Part shown: piece by piece, positions 52,979-61,780 of the stretch | Layout of the letters: each line of letters opens with the position of its first letter | How positions within the stretch are numbered: the first letter of the stretch is position 1 | Assembly: GCA_003140215.1 (NCBI GenBank) | Contig: PLJL01000004.1 | Span: forward strand, 137,062-201,061 | Source: Vulcanimicrobiota bacterium | GTDB taxonomy: Bacteria; Vulcanimicrobiota; Vulcanimicrobiia; Vulcanimicrobiales; Vulcanimicrobiaceae | Reading direction: 5' to 3' | DNA: 64,000 nt | Program-made: the position numbers and the translations under genes | Notes under the pieces: generated by a model | The model's database searches: none | Seen by the model: only the letters and a program-made list of their open reading frames with translations | Told to the model about the DNA's origin: nothing

Positions 52979-53749
52979 GTGATTCGGGTGATCCTGGCCG
53001 CATTGCTTGCAATGTCGATTCCCGCCGCGGTGACGGCTGAGCCGACGCCGACCGCTTCGGTTGAACCGGCCCCGAACGCCGACCGCGTACTCGCGTTGAT
53101 CCGCGCACGCTTTGGGTCACACCGGCCGCCGCCGCCGTTCGAAACCTACACCCTTACGCGCAGGCAAGACACGCCCGATGGGCAGCCGGACGGGCAGGGG
53201 AGCTACGTTGTGCACGTCTGGGTGCGCAACGCGGACGGCGCCGCGCTCACGCGCACGCTCGTCGGCAACGGCACGTCCGGTCCGCTGACGTTCGACCGGC
53301 CTGCATTCAACGAGCCGCGCGATCCGGGGCCTCCCACGGCCGACCTCTTCGGCGCCGCGAACGGTCCGTCGGAGTACCGTGTCGACTCGATGGAAACGCT
53401 GGGCAACGTCGTGCATTTGCGAATCGTCCCGATGCGCGACCCCGAGCGCAACCGCTTGCGCGAGATCTTCGCCGACAAGCAGACGTACGAGCTTCGCAAG
53501 CTGATCGCGGCGGACAAGCTGTTCATCGGTGGCGGCACGGTCTATCCCGTTACCTTTACCATCACCGTAGGAACGGTCGATGGTCATCCCGTCGTCACGT
53601 ACATCCAAGGCCTCGTCGGCGGCAACTACAACGACAGCGGAAAGGAAGTCAACTACACGTTTACGGCGATCACATTCCCCCATGCGCTCCCAGACTGGTA
53701 TTTCGAGCCTCGGACCTACGGACAGCATGGCGGTGACGCACCCGTCTGA
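52979..53749 (+). CDS. Secreted protein, duplicated family, copy 1
   Basis: A 256-aa exported protein starting GTG with a short signal peptide (VILAALLAMSIPAAVTA). Conserved features shared with the next gene: LALIRARFGSHRPPPPFETYTLTR, RNADGAALTRT, GPLTFDRPAFNEPRDPGPPT, RDPERNRLREIFADKQTYEL and the C-terminal LPDWYFEPRTY. The alternating strands and the YPVTFTITVGTVDG segment suggest a LolA-like or similar half-barrel, but I do not recognise the family. No clear ribosome-binding site. Confidence 0.65.
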   Translation: MIRVILAALLAMSIPAAVTAEPTPTASVEPAPNADRVLALIRARFGSHRPPPPFETYTLTRRQDTPDGQPDGQGSYVVHVWVRNADGAALTRTLVGNGTSGPLTFDRPAFNEPRDPGPPTADLFGAANGPSEYRVDSMETLGNVVHLRIVPMRDPERNRLREIFADKQTYELRKLIAADKLFIGGGTVYPVTFTITVGTVDGHPVVTYIQGLVGGNYNDSGKEVNYTFTAITFPHALPDWYFEPRTYGQHGGDAPV

Positions 53750-53789
53750 CGCCGCGCCTTTCGCCTCGCTGTTCGGAGCAGGCAGGCCC

Positions 53790-53827
53790 TAGTGACGTTC
53801 GAGCGTGGAAAATCGTACTACTTCCAT
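53790..53827. repeat. 38-bp direct repeat, copy 2 (ABC-F 5'-end remnant)
   Basis: Near-identical to 52855-52892. Here it is not part of an ABC-F gene and instead leads into the start codon of the second secreted paralogue, consistent with a footprint of the tandem duplication or with a shared promoter element. Confidence 0.75.
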
Positions 53828-54743
53828 GAGTTCCGGTGAATCGGTTCGGCGCGCAAGCGCCGGCCTTCTGCGCATACCCCTTCGCCTCGTGCTCGCTTCC
53901 GTGATCCTGGCGGCGGCGTTGGTGCTGGCCGCACCGGCCGCGCCGCAGGCGGCGCCCGAGCCGGCCGCTTCGGCCGAGCCGACACCGTCGCCGCAACGCT
54001 ATCTGGGGCTGATCCGCGCGCAGTTTCGCACCCACCGGCCGCCGCCGGCCTTCGAGACCTACACCGTTACGCGCTCGCAGAAGGCGACGAACGGCTATCC
54101 CGATCCCGTCGGCAGCTACACCGTGCACGTGTGGGTGCGCAACGCCGATCGGGCGGCGCTCACGCGTTTCGTGTACCGCGACGACGCGCGCGGCCCGCTG
54201 ACCTTCGATCGCCCGGCGTTCAACGAAGCCCGCGACCCCGGCCCGCCGACCTTCGATGTGTTCGAACCGGCGCCGTCGCGCCCGCATCCGGTCTCCGAGG
54301 TCCCGACGCCCGAGCCGCACTACACCCCGCTGCCTGTCATCGGCGGCGTGCGGACCATCATCGAATCGGACTACCGCGTCGACGCGCTCGTCATCGAGGG
54401 CAGCGAGATGCACCTGTCGATCTTCCCGATCCGAGACGTCGAGCGCAACCGCTTGCGCGAGGTCTATGTCGATCGCAAGACGCTCGAGCTGCACAAGCTC
54501 ATCGCGACCGACAAGCTGTTCACCGGCGGCCCGATCTATCCGGTGACCTTCACGATCACGATGGGCACGGTCGACGGCGTTCCGGTGGTGACCGACATCC
54601 ACGGCGTGGTTGGCGGCGGCTACAACGACGACGGCAAGGACGTCGACTTCCGCTTCACCGACATCACCTTCCCCAAGACGCTACCGGAATGGTACTTCGA
54701 CGCGCGCAGCTACGCCTCGCACACCAACTCCGGTCCGACGTAA
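53826..54743 (+). CDS. Secreted protein, duplicated family, copy 2
   Basis: A 305-aa paralogue of the preceding gene. It has a signal peptide (LVLASVILAAALVLAAPAAP), a Pro/Ala/Glu-rich linker, then the same core: GLIRAQFRTHRPPPAFETYTVTR, GPLTFDRPAFNEARDPGPPT, RDVERNRLREVYVDRKTLEL and LPEWYFDARSY. A 25-residue insertion rich in proline (SRPHPVSEVPTPEPHYTPLP) distinguishes it from copy 1. ATG 53826 arises inside the duplicated ABC-F 5' segment. Function unknown. Confidence 0.65.
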   Translation: MSSGESVRRASAGLLRIPLRLVLASVILAAALVLAAPAAPQAAPEPAASAEPTPSPQRYLGLIRAQFRTHRPPPAFETYTVTRSQKATNGYPDPVGSYTVHVWVRNADRAALTRFVYRDDARGPLTFDRPAFNEARDPGPPTFDVFEPAPSRPHPVSEVPTPEPHYTPLPVIGGVRTIIESDYRVDALVIEGSEMHLSIFPIRDVERNRLREVYVDRKTLELHKLIATDKLFTGGPIYPVTFTITMGTVDGVPVVTDIHGVVGGGYNDDGKDVDFRFTDITFPKTLPEWYFDARSYASHTNSGPT

Positions 54744-54828
54744 CCGTTCCCGCTAGGCCACTCGCACGCGAAGTGGTCCTCTGCTTTCGGCGCGCCGCGG
54801 CGGATGATGGCGGCGGGAGGATCGTCAG

Positions 54829-55806
54829 GTGGATCTGGGAGAGCTCGTCGTCTATCATCGTGGGGGCTTTCGGCTGTACCGCGAGGCAACGCTCGGACTG
54901 TTGACGCACGCGCTGCAGTACGGAACCGGTTGCTACGAAGGCCTGCGCGCGTTCTGGAACGCGGAGGACGAGCAGCTCTTCGTGTTCGAACCGGTTGCGC
55001 ACTATGAACGTATGCGGCGCTCCGGGCGCGTGTTGCTCATGGACTTGCCGCACGACGCCGAGAAGCTGGCCGAGATCACGCTCGAGCTGTGCCGGCGCAA
55101 CGGCTTTCGCACCGATGCGTACATCCGGCCGATCCTGTTCAAGAGCGAGGAGCTCTTAGGGGTCCGCCTCGACGACGTGGCGCACGAGTTCTCGATCGTC
55201 GCGTTCCCGAACAGCCGCTACCTCGACTCCGACGAAGGGCTGCGGCTGTGCGTGAGCTCCTGGCGGCGCGTCGACGACAACGCCGCCCCGGCGCGGGCGA
55301 AGATCACCGGGAGCTACGTGAACACCGCGCTGGCGAAGAGCGAGGCGCGGCTCAACGGCTTCGACGACGCCATCGTTCTGTCGGACGACGGCCACGTCTC
55401 GGAGGTCTCGGTCGCGAACTTGTTCGTCGTCCGCGACGGGATCGCGACGACGCCGGATCCGTCGCAGAACCTGCTCGAGGGCGTGACCCGTAAGCTCGTC
55501 GCGGGCTACTTGCGCGACGATGTCGGCCTCACGGTGGAGTCGCGCGCGATCGACCGCAGCGAGCTGTACTCAGCCGACGAGATCCTGCTGTGCGGGACCG
55601 GCGTCGGGATCGCCTGGGCGAGCAGCCTCGATCATCGCACGATCGGAACGGGGCGGATCGGGCCCATCGCAACGCAGCTGCGCGCGTTCTACGACGATGT
55701 CACGCGCGGCCGTATCGTGCGTCCGGGTCTCGATGCGCGCGCGGTCTACGGCGCGTCAGCGCGCCGCGAGCTTGCGACCGCGAACGTCGACGAACGCGTC
55801 GCGTAG
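54829..55806 (+). CDS. ilvE: Class IV aminotransferase, branched-chain amino acid transaminase-like
   Basis: A 325-aa fold-type IV PLP enzyme transferring amino groups between branched-chain amino acids and 2-oxoglutarate. Family landmarks: HALQYGTGCYEGLRAF, the Schiff-base Lys158 in ARAKITGSYVN, Glu192 in SEVSVANLF and the phosphate-binding LLCGTGVGIAW. GTG 54829 follows GGGAGG by eight bases. D-amino acid transaminase or ADC lyase relatives are less likely given length and motifs. Its 3' end overlaps the convergent MocR gene by 51 bases. Confidence 0.88.
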   Translation: MDLGELVVYHRGGFRLYREATLGLLTHALQYGTGCYEGLRAFWNAEDEQLFVFEPVAHYERMRRSGRVLLMDLPHDAEKLAEITLELCRRNGFRTDAYIRPILFKSEELLGVRLDDVAHEFSIVAFPNSRYLDSDEGLRLCVSSWRRVDDNAAPARAKITGSYVNTALAKSEARLNGFDDAIVLSDDGHVSEVSVANLFVVRDGIATTPDPSQNLLEGVTRKLVAGYLRDDVGLTVESRAIDRSELYSADEILLCGTGVGIAWASSLDHRTIGTGRIGPIATQLRAFYDDVTRGRIVRPGLDARAVYGASARRELATANVDERVA

Positions 55807-57258
55807 CTTGCGCGCGCCCAGCCGAATCTCGCCCGGCGAGGCGACGGCGAAGCCGATCAAGAGCCCGTTGCCGCGCGAGCGCTCGAGGTAGAGCGGCGAC
55901 AGCGGCACGACCGAGATCCCGCGCCGTGCCGCGGCCTGCGCCAGGGCGACATCGTCGCGACCGTCGAGCGCGAGCAGCGCGTGCAGCCCCGCGCGCGGCG
56001 GCGTGAACGGCAGCTCGGGGAGATACTGCGCAAAACAGCGTTGCAGCGCCGCGCGCCGCTCGGCGTACTCGCCGCTCATGCGCCGCAGGTGCCGCAGGTG
56101 ATGGCCGCCCAAGATGAACTCGGCGAGGATCGCTTGATCGAGCGTCGCGCCCTGGCGATCGATGGCCGCTTTGGCGGCCACGAAGGCATCGACGAGTGCA
56201 CGCGGCGCGATGATGTACCCGATCCGTAACGCCGGGAACGTGCTCATGCTGAACGACCCGATGAGGATCACCCGATCGGTCGCGGCGCTGTGCAACGGCG
56301 GCGGCTCATCGCCGTCGAAGCGGAAGATGTCTTCGTAGTCGTCCTCGATGATCCAGGCATCGGCGGCGCTCGCCCAGGCGAGCAGCGCGGCGCGCCGCGC
56401 CGGCGACATCGTGACCGTGGTCGGCGACTGTACCGCCGGGGTGACGAACGCCAAGCGCGCACGCGGCGCGGCGGCGATGCCGCGCGCGACGTCGAGACCC
56501 TCGGCGTCGACCGGGACGGGCACCAGGCGCGCGCCCGCGCCGACGAACGTCGCGCGTGCGGCGAGCGAACCGGGCTCCTCGATCCAGACCTGCTCGTCGG
56601 GATCGAGCATGAGCCGGTTGACGATGTCGAGCGCCTGCTGCGTCCCGCTGGTGACGATCACCTGATCGGCGTCGCAGGTCGCGTGCTTGCGATCCCGCAG
56701 TTGCGCGGCGATCGCCTCGCGCAGCGCGCGAAAGCCGGCCGGATCGCCGTAGGACACCAGCTCGCGCGGCGGATTGCGCAGCAGCGTCGCCGCGATGCGC
56801 GACCACACGCCGAATGGAAACAGGTCGATCGCCGGAACGCCGGGTTGAAACGCGCGCGGCGCTTTGTCGACGTAGCGCGAGCGGGTGGTGATGTCGGCGA
56901 ACAGCTTGCCGCGGCGTGAGACGCGTTCCCAGGATGTCGGCGCGGCCGCGGAGCGAACGCGCACCGGTGGTCGCAGCGCCGGCGAGACGTAGGTGCCCGA
57001 GCCGCGCCGAGCGACGAGGAACCCTTCGGCGAGGAGCTGGTCGAACACGTCGGTCACCGTGCTGCGCGAGATCGCCCAGCGTTGCGCCAGCGCGCGCGTC
57101 GACGGGAGCTGCGCGCCGGCCGGCAGGCGCCGGTCCAGAATGGCCGCGCGGATCTGCCCGATCAGTTGAACGCGCAGCGTGCCACGACGGGCGACGTCGA
57201 GGTCGAGCGAACTCAGCGCGCCCAGCCGCTCGAGCCGCGTCGTCTCTCTCATGCGCAC
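55756..57258 (-). CDS. MocR/GabR-type regulator with the PLP-binding lysine replaced by Met
   Basis: A 500-aa GntR-aminotransferase fusion. The N-terminal winged helix (IRAAILDRRLPAGAQLPSTRALAQRW, SRSTVTDVFDQLLAEGFL) is followed by a fold-type I domain with SGTQQALDIVNRL and IIEDDYEDIFRFDG. The motif that normally reads SFSK-T-LFPALR reads SFSMSTFPALR, with Met338 (ATG at 56245-56247 on the minus strand) in place of the Schiff-base lysine; the usual TPSHQFP also reads TPAVQSP. It may sense without covalent PLP. It lies next to an aldehyde dehydrogenase gene, the arrangement of GabR with gabD. Confidence 0.88.
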   Translation of the reverse strand: MRMRETTRLERLGALSSLDLDVARRGTLRVQLIGQIRAAILDRRLPAGAQLPSTRALAQRWAISRSTVTDVFDQLLAEGFLVARRGSGTYVSPALRPPVRVRSAAAPTSWERVSRRGKLFADITTRSRYVDKAPRAFQPGVPAIDLFPFGVWSRIAATLLRNPPRELVSYGDPAGFRALREAIAAQLRDRKHATCDADQVIVTSGTQQALDIVNRLMLDPDEQVWIEEPGSLAARATFVGAGARLVPVPVDAEGLDVARGIAAAPRARLAFVTPAVQSPTTVTMSPARRAALLAWASAADAWIIEDDYEDIFRFDGDEPPPLHSAATDRVILIGSFSMSTFPALRIGYIIAPRALVDAFVAAKAAIDRQGATLDQAILAEFILGGHHLRHLRRMSGEYAERRAALQRCFAQYLPELPFTPPRAGLHALLALDGRDDVALAQAAARRGISVVPLSPLYLERSRGNGLLIGFAVASPGEIRLGARKLRDAFVDVRGRKLAAR

Positions 57259-57351
57259 GGGTTCGCCGCCCGCCGCTGGTCCACTTCGGGAAAGTGGCCC
57301 GGCTAGGGTTCCTGGAGTGGCCTGCTCGCGCGCCGCCTTGTCGGCGCGGCT

Positions 57352-58809
57352 TCAGGCGACGGTGACGGTTTTCGTGATCAGGTAGCCGTCGAGGCCTTCG
57401 ATCCCGCCTTCGGATCCGTAGCCTGATTCTTTTACGCCGCCGAAGGGCAGCTCGGCGAAGGCGATCCCGAACTGGTTGATGCCGATCATCCCGGCCTCGA
57501 TCCGGTTACCCAGCTCGATCGACTCCGCGACGTCCTGCGTGAACGCGTAGGCGGCCAAACCGTACGGCAGCGCGTTGGCGCGCGCGATCGCCTCGGACAG
57601 CTCGCGGAACGGCGTGATCACGGCGATCGGACCGAACGGCTCGTCGTTGAGGACGCGCGCGTCGCCGGGGACGTCGCTGAACACGGTCGGCGCGTAGAAG
57701 AACCCCGGCGTGTCGAGCGGCGATCCGCCGGTGTGCAGCGTGCCGCCGCGCTTGGACGCGTCCAGAACCAGCTCGTGGATCGCGTCGCGGCGCCGTTCGT
57801 TGGCCAGCGAGCCCATCTGCGTCTTCTCTTCGAGCCCGTGTCCGACGCGTAGCGACGACGCGGCGGCGGCGAACGCTTCGGTGAATTGTTTCTCGATGCG
57901 TTCGTGGACGAAGAACCGACTGGGTGAGACGCACACTTGGCCGGCGTTGCGGAATTTTGCCGAGACCGACATTTTGACGGCCCGGTTGAGATCGGCTTTG
58001 TCGCTCACGATCACCGGCGCGTGTCCGCCCAGCTCGAGCGTGGCGCGCTTCATGCCGTCGGCGGCCAAGCGCGCGAGGTGCTTGCCCACCGCGATCGAGC
58101 CGGTGAACGAGATCTTGCGAATCACCGGCGACGCGAGCAGGGTCTGCGAGATGTGCGGCGGGTCGCCGAACACGACGTTGACGACGTCCTCGGGCAACCC
58201 CGCGTCGCGTAGCGCGTCGAAGAGCGCCAGCGCCGTGGCGGGCGTCTCCTCCGACGGCTTGATGATGATCGAGCAGCCCGCGCCGAGCGCACCGGCGAGT
58301 TTGCGTCCGGGCGTGATCGCGGGGAAGTTCCAGGGCGTGAACGACGCGACCGGGCCGACGGGCTCGCGCAGCACCGTCTGGCGGACCGACTCCGAGCGTC
58401 CGGGGACGACCCGGCCGTACGCGCGGCGCCCCTCTTCGCCGCACCATTCGAAGATGTCGGCGGTGGCCTGCAACTCGAGCTTGGACTCCAGGAGGGGCTT
58501 GCCTTGTTCGAGCGTGAGGATGCGCCCGATCGCGTCGACGCGTTCGCGGATGAGCCGGGCGGCGTTGCGCAGCACGACCGCGCGATCGTAGGCCGAGGTC
58601 GCGCGCCAGCGGGCGAAGCCGCGCTGCGTCGAGGCCAGCGCGTCGCGCAGGTCGTCGTCGGTGGCGATCGGCAGCCGGCCGATCTCGGCTCCGGTGGCCG
58701 GATCGTGGACGGCGATCGAGCGGCGCTGCTCGGCGGTGATCGAGGCGCCGCCGATGATGAGGCGCAGCTCCTTCGCGTAGCCGGTCGGAACGGTAGTCGC
58801 GGTCGTCAT
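57352..58809 (-). CDS. NAD(P)-dependent aldehyde dehydrogenase, succinate-semialdehyde dehydrogenase-like
   Basis: A 485-aa enzyme oxidising an aldehyde to its acid. Catalytic residues are all present: Asn161 in PWNFP, Lys184 in IIKPSEETP, Glu259 in LELGGHAP and the nucleophile Cys293 in GQVCVSP. The GabD-like pattern (FTGSIAVGKHLA, EPFGPIAVI) fits succinate-semialdehyde or a related small aldehyde. Upstream on the same strand from the MocR regulator (93-base gap). With the lysine-degradation genes nearby, an amino-acid-derived semialdehyde is a plausible substrate. Confidence 0.87.
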   Translation of the reverse strand: MTTATTVPTGYAKELRLIIGGASITAEQRRSIAVHDPATGAEIGRLPIATDDDLRDALASTQRGFARWRATSAYDRAVVLRNAARLIRERVDAIGRILTLEQGKPLLESKLELQATADIFEWCGEEGRRAYGRVVPGRSESVRQTVLREPVGPVASFTPWNFPAITPGRKLAGALGAGCSIIIKPSEETPATALALFDALRDAGLPEDVVNVVFGDPPHISQTLLASPVIRKISFTGSIAVGKHLARLAADGMKRATLELGGHAPVIVSDKADLNRAVKMSVSAKFRNAGQVCVSPSRFFVHERIEKQFTEAFAAAASSLRVGHGLEEKTQMGSLANERRRDAIHELVLDASKRGGTLHTGGSPLDTPGFFYAPTVFSDVPGDARVLNDEPFGPIAVITPFRELSEAIARANALPYGLAAYAFTQDVAESIELGNRIEAGMIGINQFGIAFAELPFGGVKESGYGSEGGIEGLDGYLITKTVTVA

Positions 58810-58883
58810 GACCGGCGATACACGTCCGGGCGGCTTCCTCCTGTCGGAGGGGCCGGCCGACCCCGTCCGCGTACCGAGAGCCG

Positions 58884-59579
58884 ATGTCGCCGCACCTCAA
58901 TCTCGACCCGGCCGCGAGCGGCGGGGCGTTCGAAGCCTACCAGGCGCTCCCGCCCGGCGAGGGTACAGCGCCGGCGCTGCTGCTGCTGCCGCCGATCTTC
59001 GGGGTCGAGCTCGTGATCGAAGGGCTGGCCGACCGCTACGCGGCGCGCGGGTTCGTGACCCTCGCTCCCAACCAGTTCTGGCGCGACGCGGAACCCGGAA
59101 TCATGCCGCGCACGGACGCGGGTCGCGAACGCGCGTTCGCGCGCGCACGGCGCGTCGACGTCGACCAGATCGTCGGCGACGTGCGCACCGCCGTCGCCGC
59201 GCTGCGTGCCATGCCGCGCTGCAACGGCAAGGTTGCGGTGCTGGGGATTTGCTTCGGCGGCCGCTACGCGTTTCTCGCCGCCGCGCGGCTCGACGTCCAG
59301 GCGGCCGGCGCGTTCCACGGCACCCAGATCGGCTTGAGCCTCGGCGACGGCCCCACGGTGCACGCGCCGCTGAGCTTGCAGTTCGGCGCCGACGATCCGA
59401 TCACGCCGCCCGAGGAGATCGACGCGATCCGCGCCGCGCTCGCGCACCGGCCCGACGCCGAGATCACGGTCCATCCGGGCTCGACGCACAACTTCTCGCT
59501 GCCCGGCGTTCCCGGCTACGACCCGCAGGTCGCGGCGGATGCCGAGCGGCGCGTATTCGACCTGTTCGGCGGCCTCTGA
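58884..59579 (+). CDS. Dienelactone hydrolase family protein
   Basis: A 231-aa alpha/beta hydrolase with the DLH catalytic triad Cys123 (GICFGGRYA), Asp171 (FGADDPIT) and His202 (GSTHNFSL). The lid-free compact size matches carboxymethylenebutenolidase, but most relatives act on unknown esters. It is divergent from the aldehyde dehydrogenase gene by 74 bases and ends six bases before the convergent LOG gene. No signal peptide. Confidence 0.9.
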   Translation: MSPHLNLDPAASGGAFEAYQALPPGEGTAPALLLLPPIFGVELVIEGLADRYAARGFVTLAPNQFWRDAEPGIMPRTDAGRERAFARARRVDVDQIVGDVRTAVAALRAMPRCNGKVAVLGICFGGRYAFLAAARLDVQAAGAFHGTQIGLSLGDGPTVHAPLSLQFGADDPITPPEEIDAIRAALAHRPDAEITVHPGSTHNFSLPGVPGYDPQVAADAERRVFDLFGGL

Positions 59580-59584
59580 GCGCG

Positions 59585-60115
59585 CTACGCGCGCAGCTCG
59601 CGCACAACCGCGTCGAGATCGTCGTAGGACTCCACGATCCCACGATTGCGGGGGGTGATGAAGCCCTTCGCCGCGGCGCCGTTGATGAGGGCCAAGAAGT
59701 GATCGTAGAAGCCGTCGATGTTGGCGAGGATGCAGCGCGCGTCGATGAGCCCGAGTTGCACCCAGGTGACGATCTCGAAGAACTCTTCGAGTGTTCCGAA
59801 ACCGCCCGGCAGCGCGACGAAGGCGTCGGACAGCTCGGACATGAGTTGCTTGCGCTCGTGCATTGACTCCACGACGCGCAGATCGACCCCCGAATGGGCG
59901 ACCTCGCGTTCTTCGAGGAAACGCGGGATGACGCCGATGACCTCGCCGCCCGCCTCGAGCGCGCCGTCCGCGACCGCGCCCATCAGGCCGACGCGGCCGC
60001 CGCCGAACACCACGCCGATCCCGGCGCGTGCCAGCGCGGCGCCGAAGGCGCGCGCGGTCGCGGCGAAACGCGGATCGTCGCCTTCGGACGACCCGCAGTA
60101 GACGCAGACGCGCAC
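59585..60115 (-). CDS. LOG family protein (TIGR00730), putative nucleoside 5'-monophosphate phosphoribohydrolase
   Basis: A 176-aa Rossmann-fold enzyme with the LOG motifs VCVYCGSSEG, VFGGGRVGLMG and LPGGFGTLEEFFE, the last containing the catalytic glutamate. It would hydrolyse a nucleoside monophosphate to base and ribose-5-phosphate. GTG 60115 starts two bases after the stop of the ABM gene, so it is the last gene of the Lrp-kdd-kamA transcription unit. Confidence 0.9.
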   Translation of the reverse strand: MRVCVYCGSSEGDDPRFAATARAFGAALARAGIGVVFGGGRVGLMGAVADGALEAGGEVIGVIPRFLEEREVAHSGVDLRVVESMHERKQLMSELSDAFVALPGGFGTLEEFFEIVTWVQLGLIDARCILANIDGFYDHFLALINGAAAKGFITPRNRGIVESYDDLDAVVRELRA

Positions 60116-60117
60116 GC

Positions 60118-60405
60118 CTACTCGACCAGCGTGCCTTTCACGGCTTGGCGATTCGTCGCCAGCGGGCGGATGCCGTTGGCGCCGAGCCGCACGAAGTGCT
60201 CGGTCTGGTAGTGCGCGTCGAGCGCGGCCTGATCGCGATACGTCTCGAACAGCACGAACGCGCCGCGCTCGTCGTCGCCGCGGCACACCTCGTAGCCCAG
60301 AACGCCTTCCTCGCGCAGCGAGGCCTCACGGAGCTCCCGGAGCAGGCGTTCCGCCTCGTCGGCCGTGTCGTCCGGGAACGAGTACAGCACCGCATTGACC
60401 AGCAT
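60118..60405 (-). CDS. Antibiotic biosynthesis monooxygenase (ABM) domain protein
   Basis: A 95-aa dimeric ferredoxin-like protein: NAVLYSFPDDTADEAERLLREL, LGYEVCRGDDERGAFVLFETY, HYQTEHFVRLGA. The His-containing QTEHF segment is typical of putative quinol monooxygenases. It lies between kamA (13 bases) and the LOG gene (2 bases), so it is expressed with the lysine genes, but a role there is not known. Confidence 0.85.
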   Translation of the reverse strand: MLVNAVLYSFPDDTADEAERLLRELREASLREEGVLGYEVCRGDDERGAFVLFETYRDQAALDAHYQTEHFVRLGANGIRPLATNRQAVKGTLVE

Positions 60406-60418
60406 CGCGGAGAGCCTT

Positions 60419-61780
60419 TTACGCGGGGGCTGCGACCTTCCCGCCTGCGCGAGCCACGGCTTCGCGGATCATCGCGTCCTGCACCGCAGGGATGGCCCAG
60501 CGCGCCTGCGCCTCGGCCGAGAGCGTGTCGATCGGGTCGAAGTACAAGAACGACTGTTCGGGTTTGACGCTGGGCGCGCTGTAGACCGCGATCCCGTTCT
60601 CCCGGTCGTAGAAGTCGAACGAGTGGACGTCGCGTTTGCCGCCGCCGCCGGGCGCGTCGCAGATGAACAGCGGCGTGTTGAACCCGGCGGTCGTGCCGCG
60701 CACGAACTTCTCCAGGTCGACCGAGGTCTGGATCGAGGTGCGCATCTCCTCGACGCCTTTGACGAGGTCGTGCATGTAGACGTAGTACGGGTGCACGTTG
60801 ACCCACGACATGCGCTTTACCAGCAAGGTCATCGTCGCCGGGTCGTCGTTCACTCCGCGGATCAGCACGGACTGGTTGCGCACCGTGATCGCGCGCGAAA
60901 ACAGCACGTCCATCGCCCGCTTGGTGATTTGGGTGATCTCGTTGGGCGAGTTGAAGTGCGTGTGGACGACGACGTCCTTGCCGAGCTTGCGGCCGTGGTC
61001 GACGACACCGGTAAGCGCGTCGGTCCAGGCGTGATCGGTGAGGATCTTCATCGGCATCACCGCCGGGCCTTTGGTCGCGAAACGCATGCGGCGCACGTGC
61101 GGGATCGCCAGCAGCGATTCGCCGATGAGCGTGATGTTTTTGGCCGCCATCTGGTAGACGTCGCCGCCGGAGATGACGATGTCTTCGAGCTCGGGGCGCG
61201 AGGCGATGTACGCGAACGCCTGTTTCCACTGTTCGGGCGTCTTGGCCAGCGCCGCTTTGTCGACCGATTCGGTGTCGGGCCCGATGGCGTACGAGCGCGT
61301 GCAGAAACGGCAGTACACGGGGCACGTCTGGAGCGGCAGGAACAGCGCCTTGTCGACGTAGCGGTGGGTCAGCCCCTGTACGGGCGCGTCGTCCTGCTCG
61401 TGCAGCGAGTCGAGCGTCAGCCGCGGGTGATCGGGCAGCAGCTTCGACGCGACCGGGATGAACTGCCGGCGGATCGGATCCTCGTACGGGCGCGTCCAGT
61501 CGATGCACGCGATCATATACGGCGATACGCGCACCGCCATCGGCGCGCGGCGGAAACCTTCCTTGGCGTCCTCGAGGAAGGTCGGGTCGACGATCTCGCC
61601 GATCGTCTCGAACAACTCCTCGGTCGTCTTGACCGACTTGCGTCCCTGCCAGATGTGATCGAGGAACGTCGCCTCGTCGACGTCTTCGTAGGCCGGGACC
61701 GCGCGCCAGAATTCGCCGCCGCGCAGGTTGCGATGCTCCAGCTCGGCCGGATCGACGGGTGGTTTGAGATGGTGGTTCAC
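60419..61780 (-). CDS. kamA: Lysine 2,3-aminomutase family radical SAM enzyme
   Basis: A 453-aa enzyme converting L-lysine to L-beta-lysine with a [4Fe-4S] cluster, SAM and PLP. The radical SAM motif is CPVYCRFC (Cys153, Cys157, Cys160), followed by DIVISGGDVYQ, FATKGPAVMP and FNSPNEIT as in KamA. The C-terminal part (TTAGFNTPLFICDAPGGGGK) contains the PLP lysine region. It overlaps kdd by four bases, so beta-lysine enters the 3,5-diaminohexanoate route. It is slightly longer than clostridial KamA (about 416 aa). Confidence 0.92.
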   Translation of the reverse strand: MNHHLKPPVDPAELEHRNLRGGEFWRAVPAYEDVDEATFLDHIWQGRKSVKTTEELFETIGEIVDPTFLEDAKEGFRRAPMAVRVSPYMIACIDWTRPYEDPIRRQFIPVASKLLPDHPRLTLDSLHEQDDAPVQGLTHRYVDKALFLPLQTCPVYCRFCTRSYAIGPDTESVDKAALAKTPEQWKQAFAYIASRPELEDIVISGGDVYQMAAKNITLIGESLLAIPHVRRMRFATKGPAVMPMKILTDHAWTDALTGVVDHGRKLGKDVVVHTHFNSPNEITQITKRAMDVLFSRAITVRNQSVLIRGVNDDPATMTLLVKRMSWVNVHPYYVYMHDLVKGVEEMRTSIQTSVDLEKFVRGTTAGFNTPLFICDAPGGGGKRDVHSFDFYDRENGIAVYSAPSVKPEQSFLYFDPIDTLSAEAQARWAIPAVQDAMIREAVARAGGKVAAPA

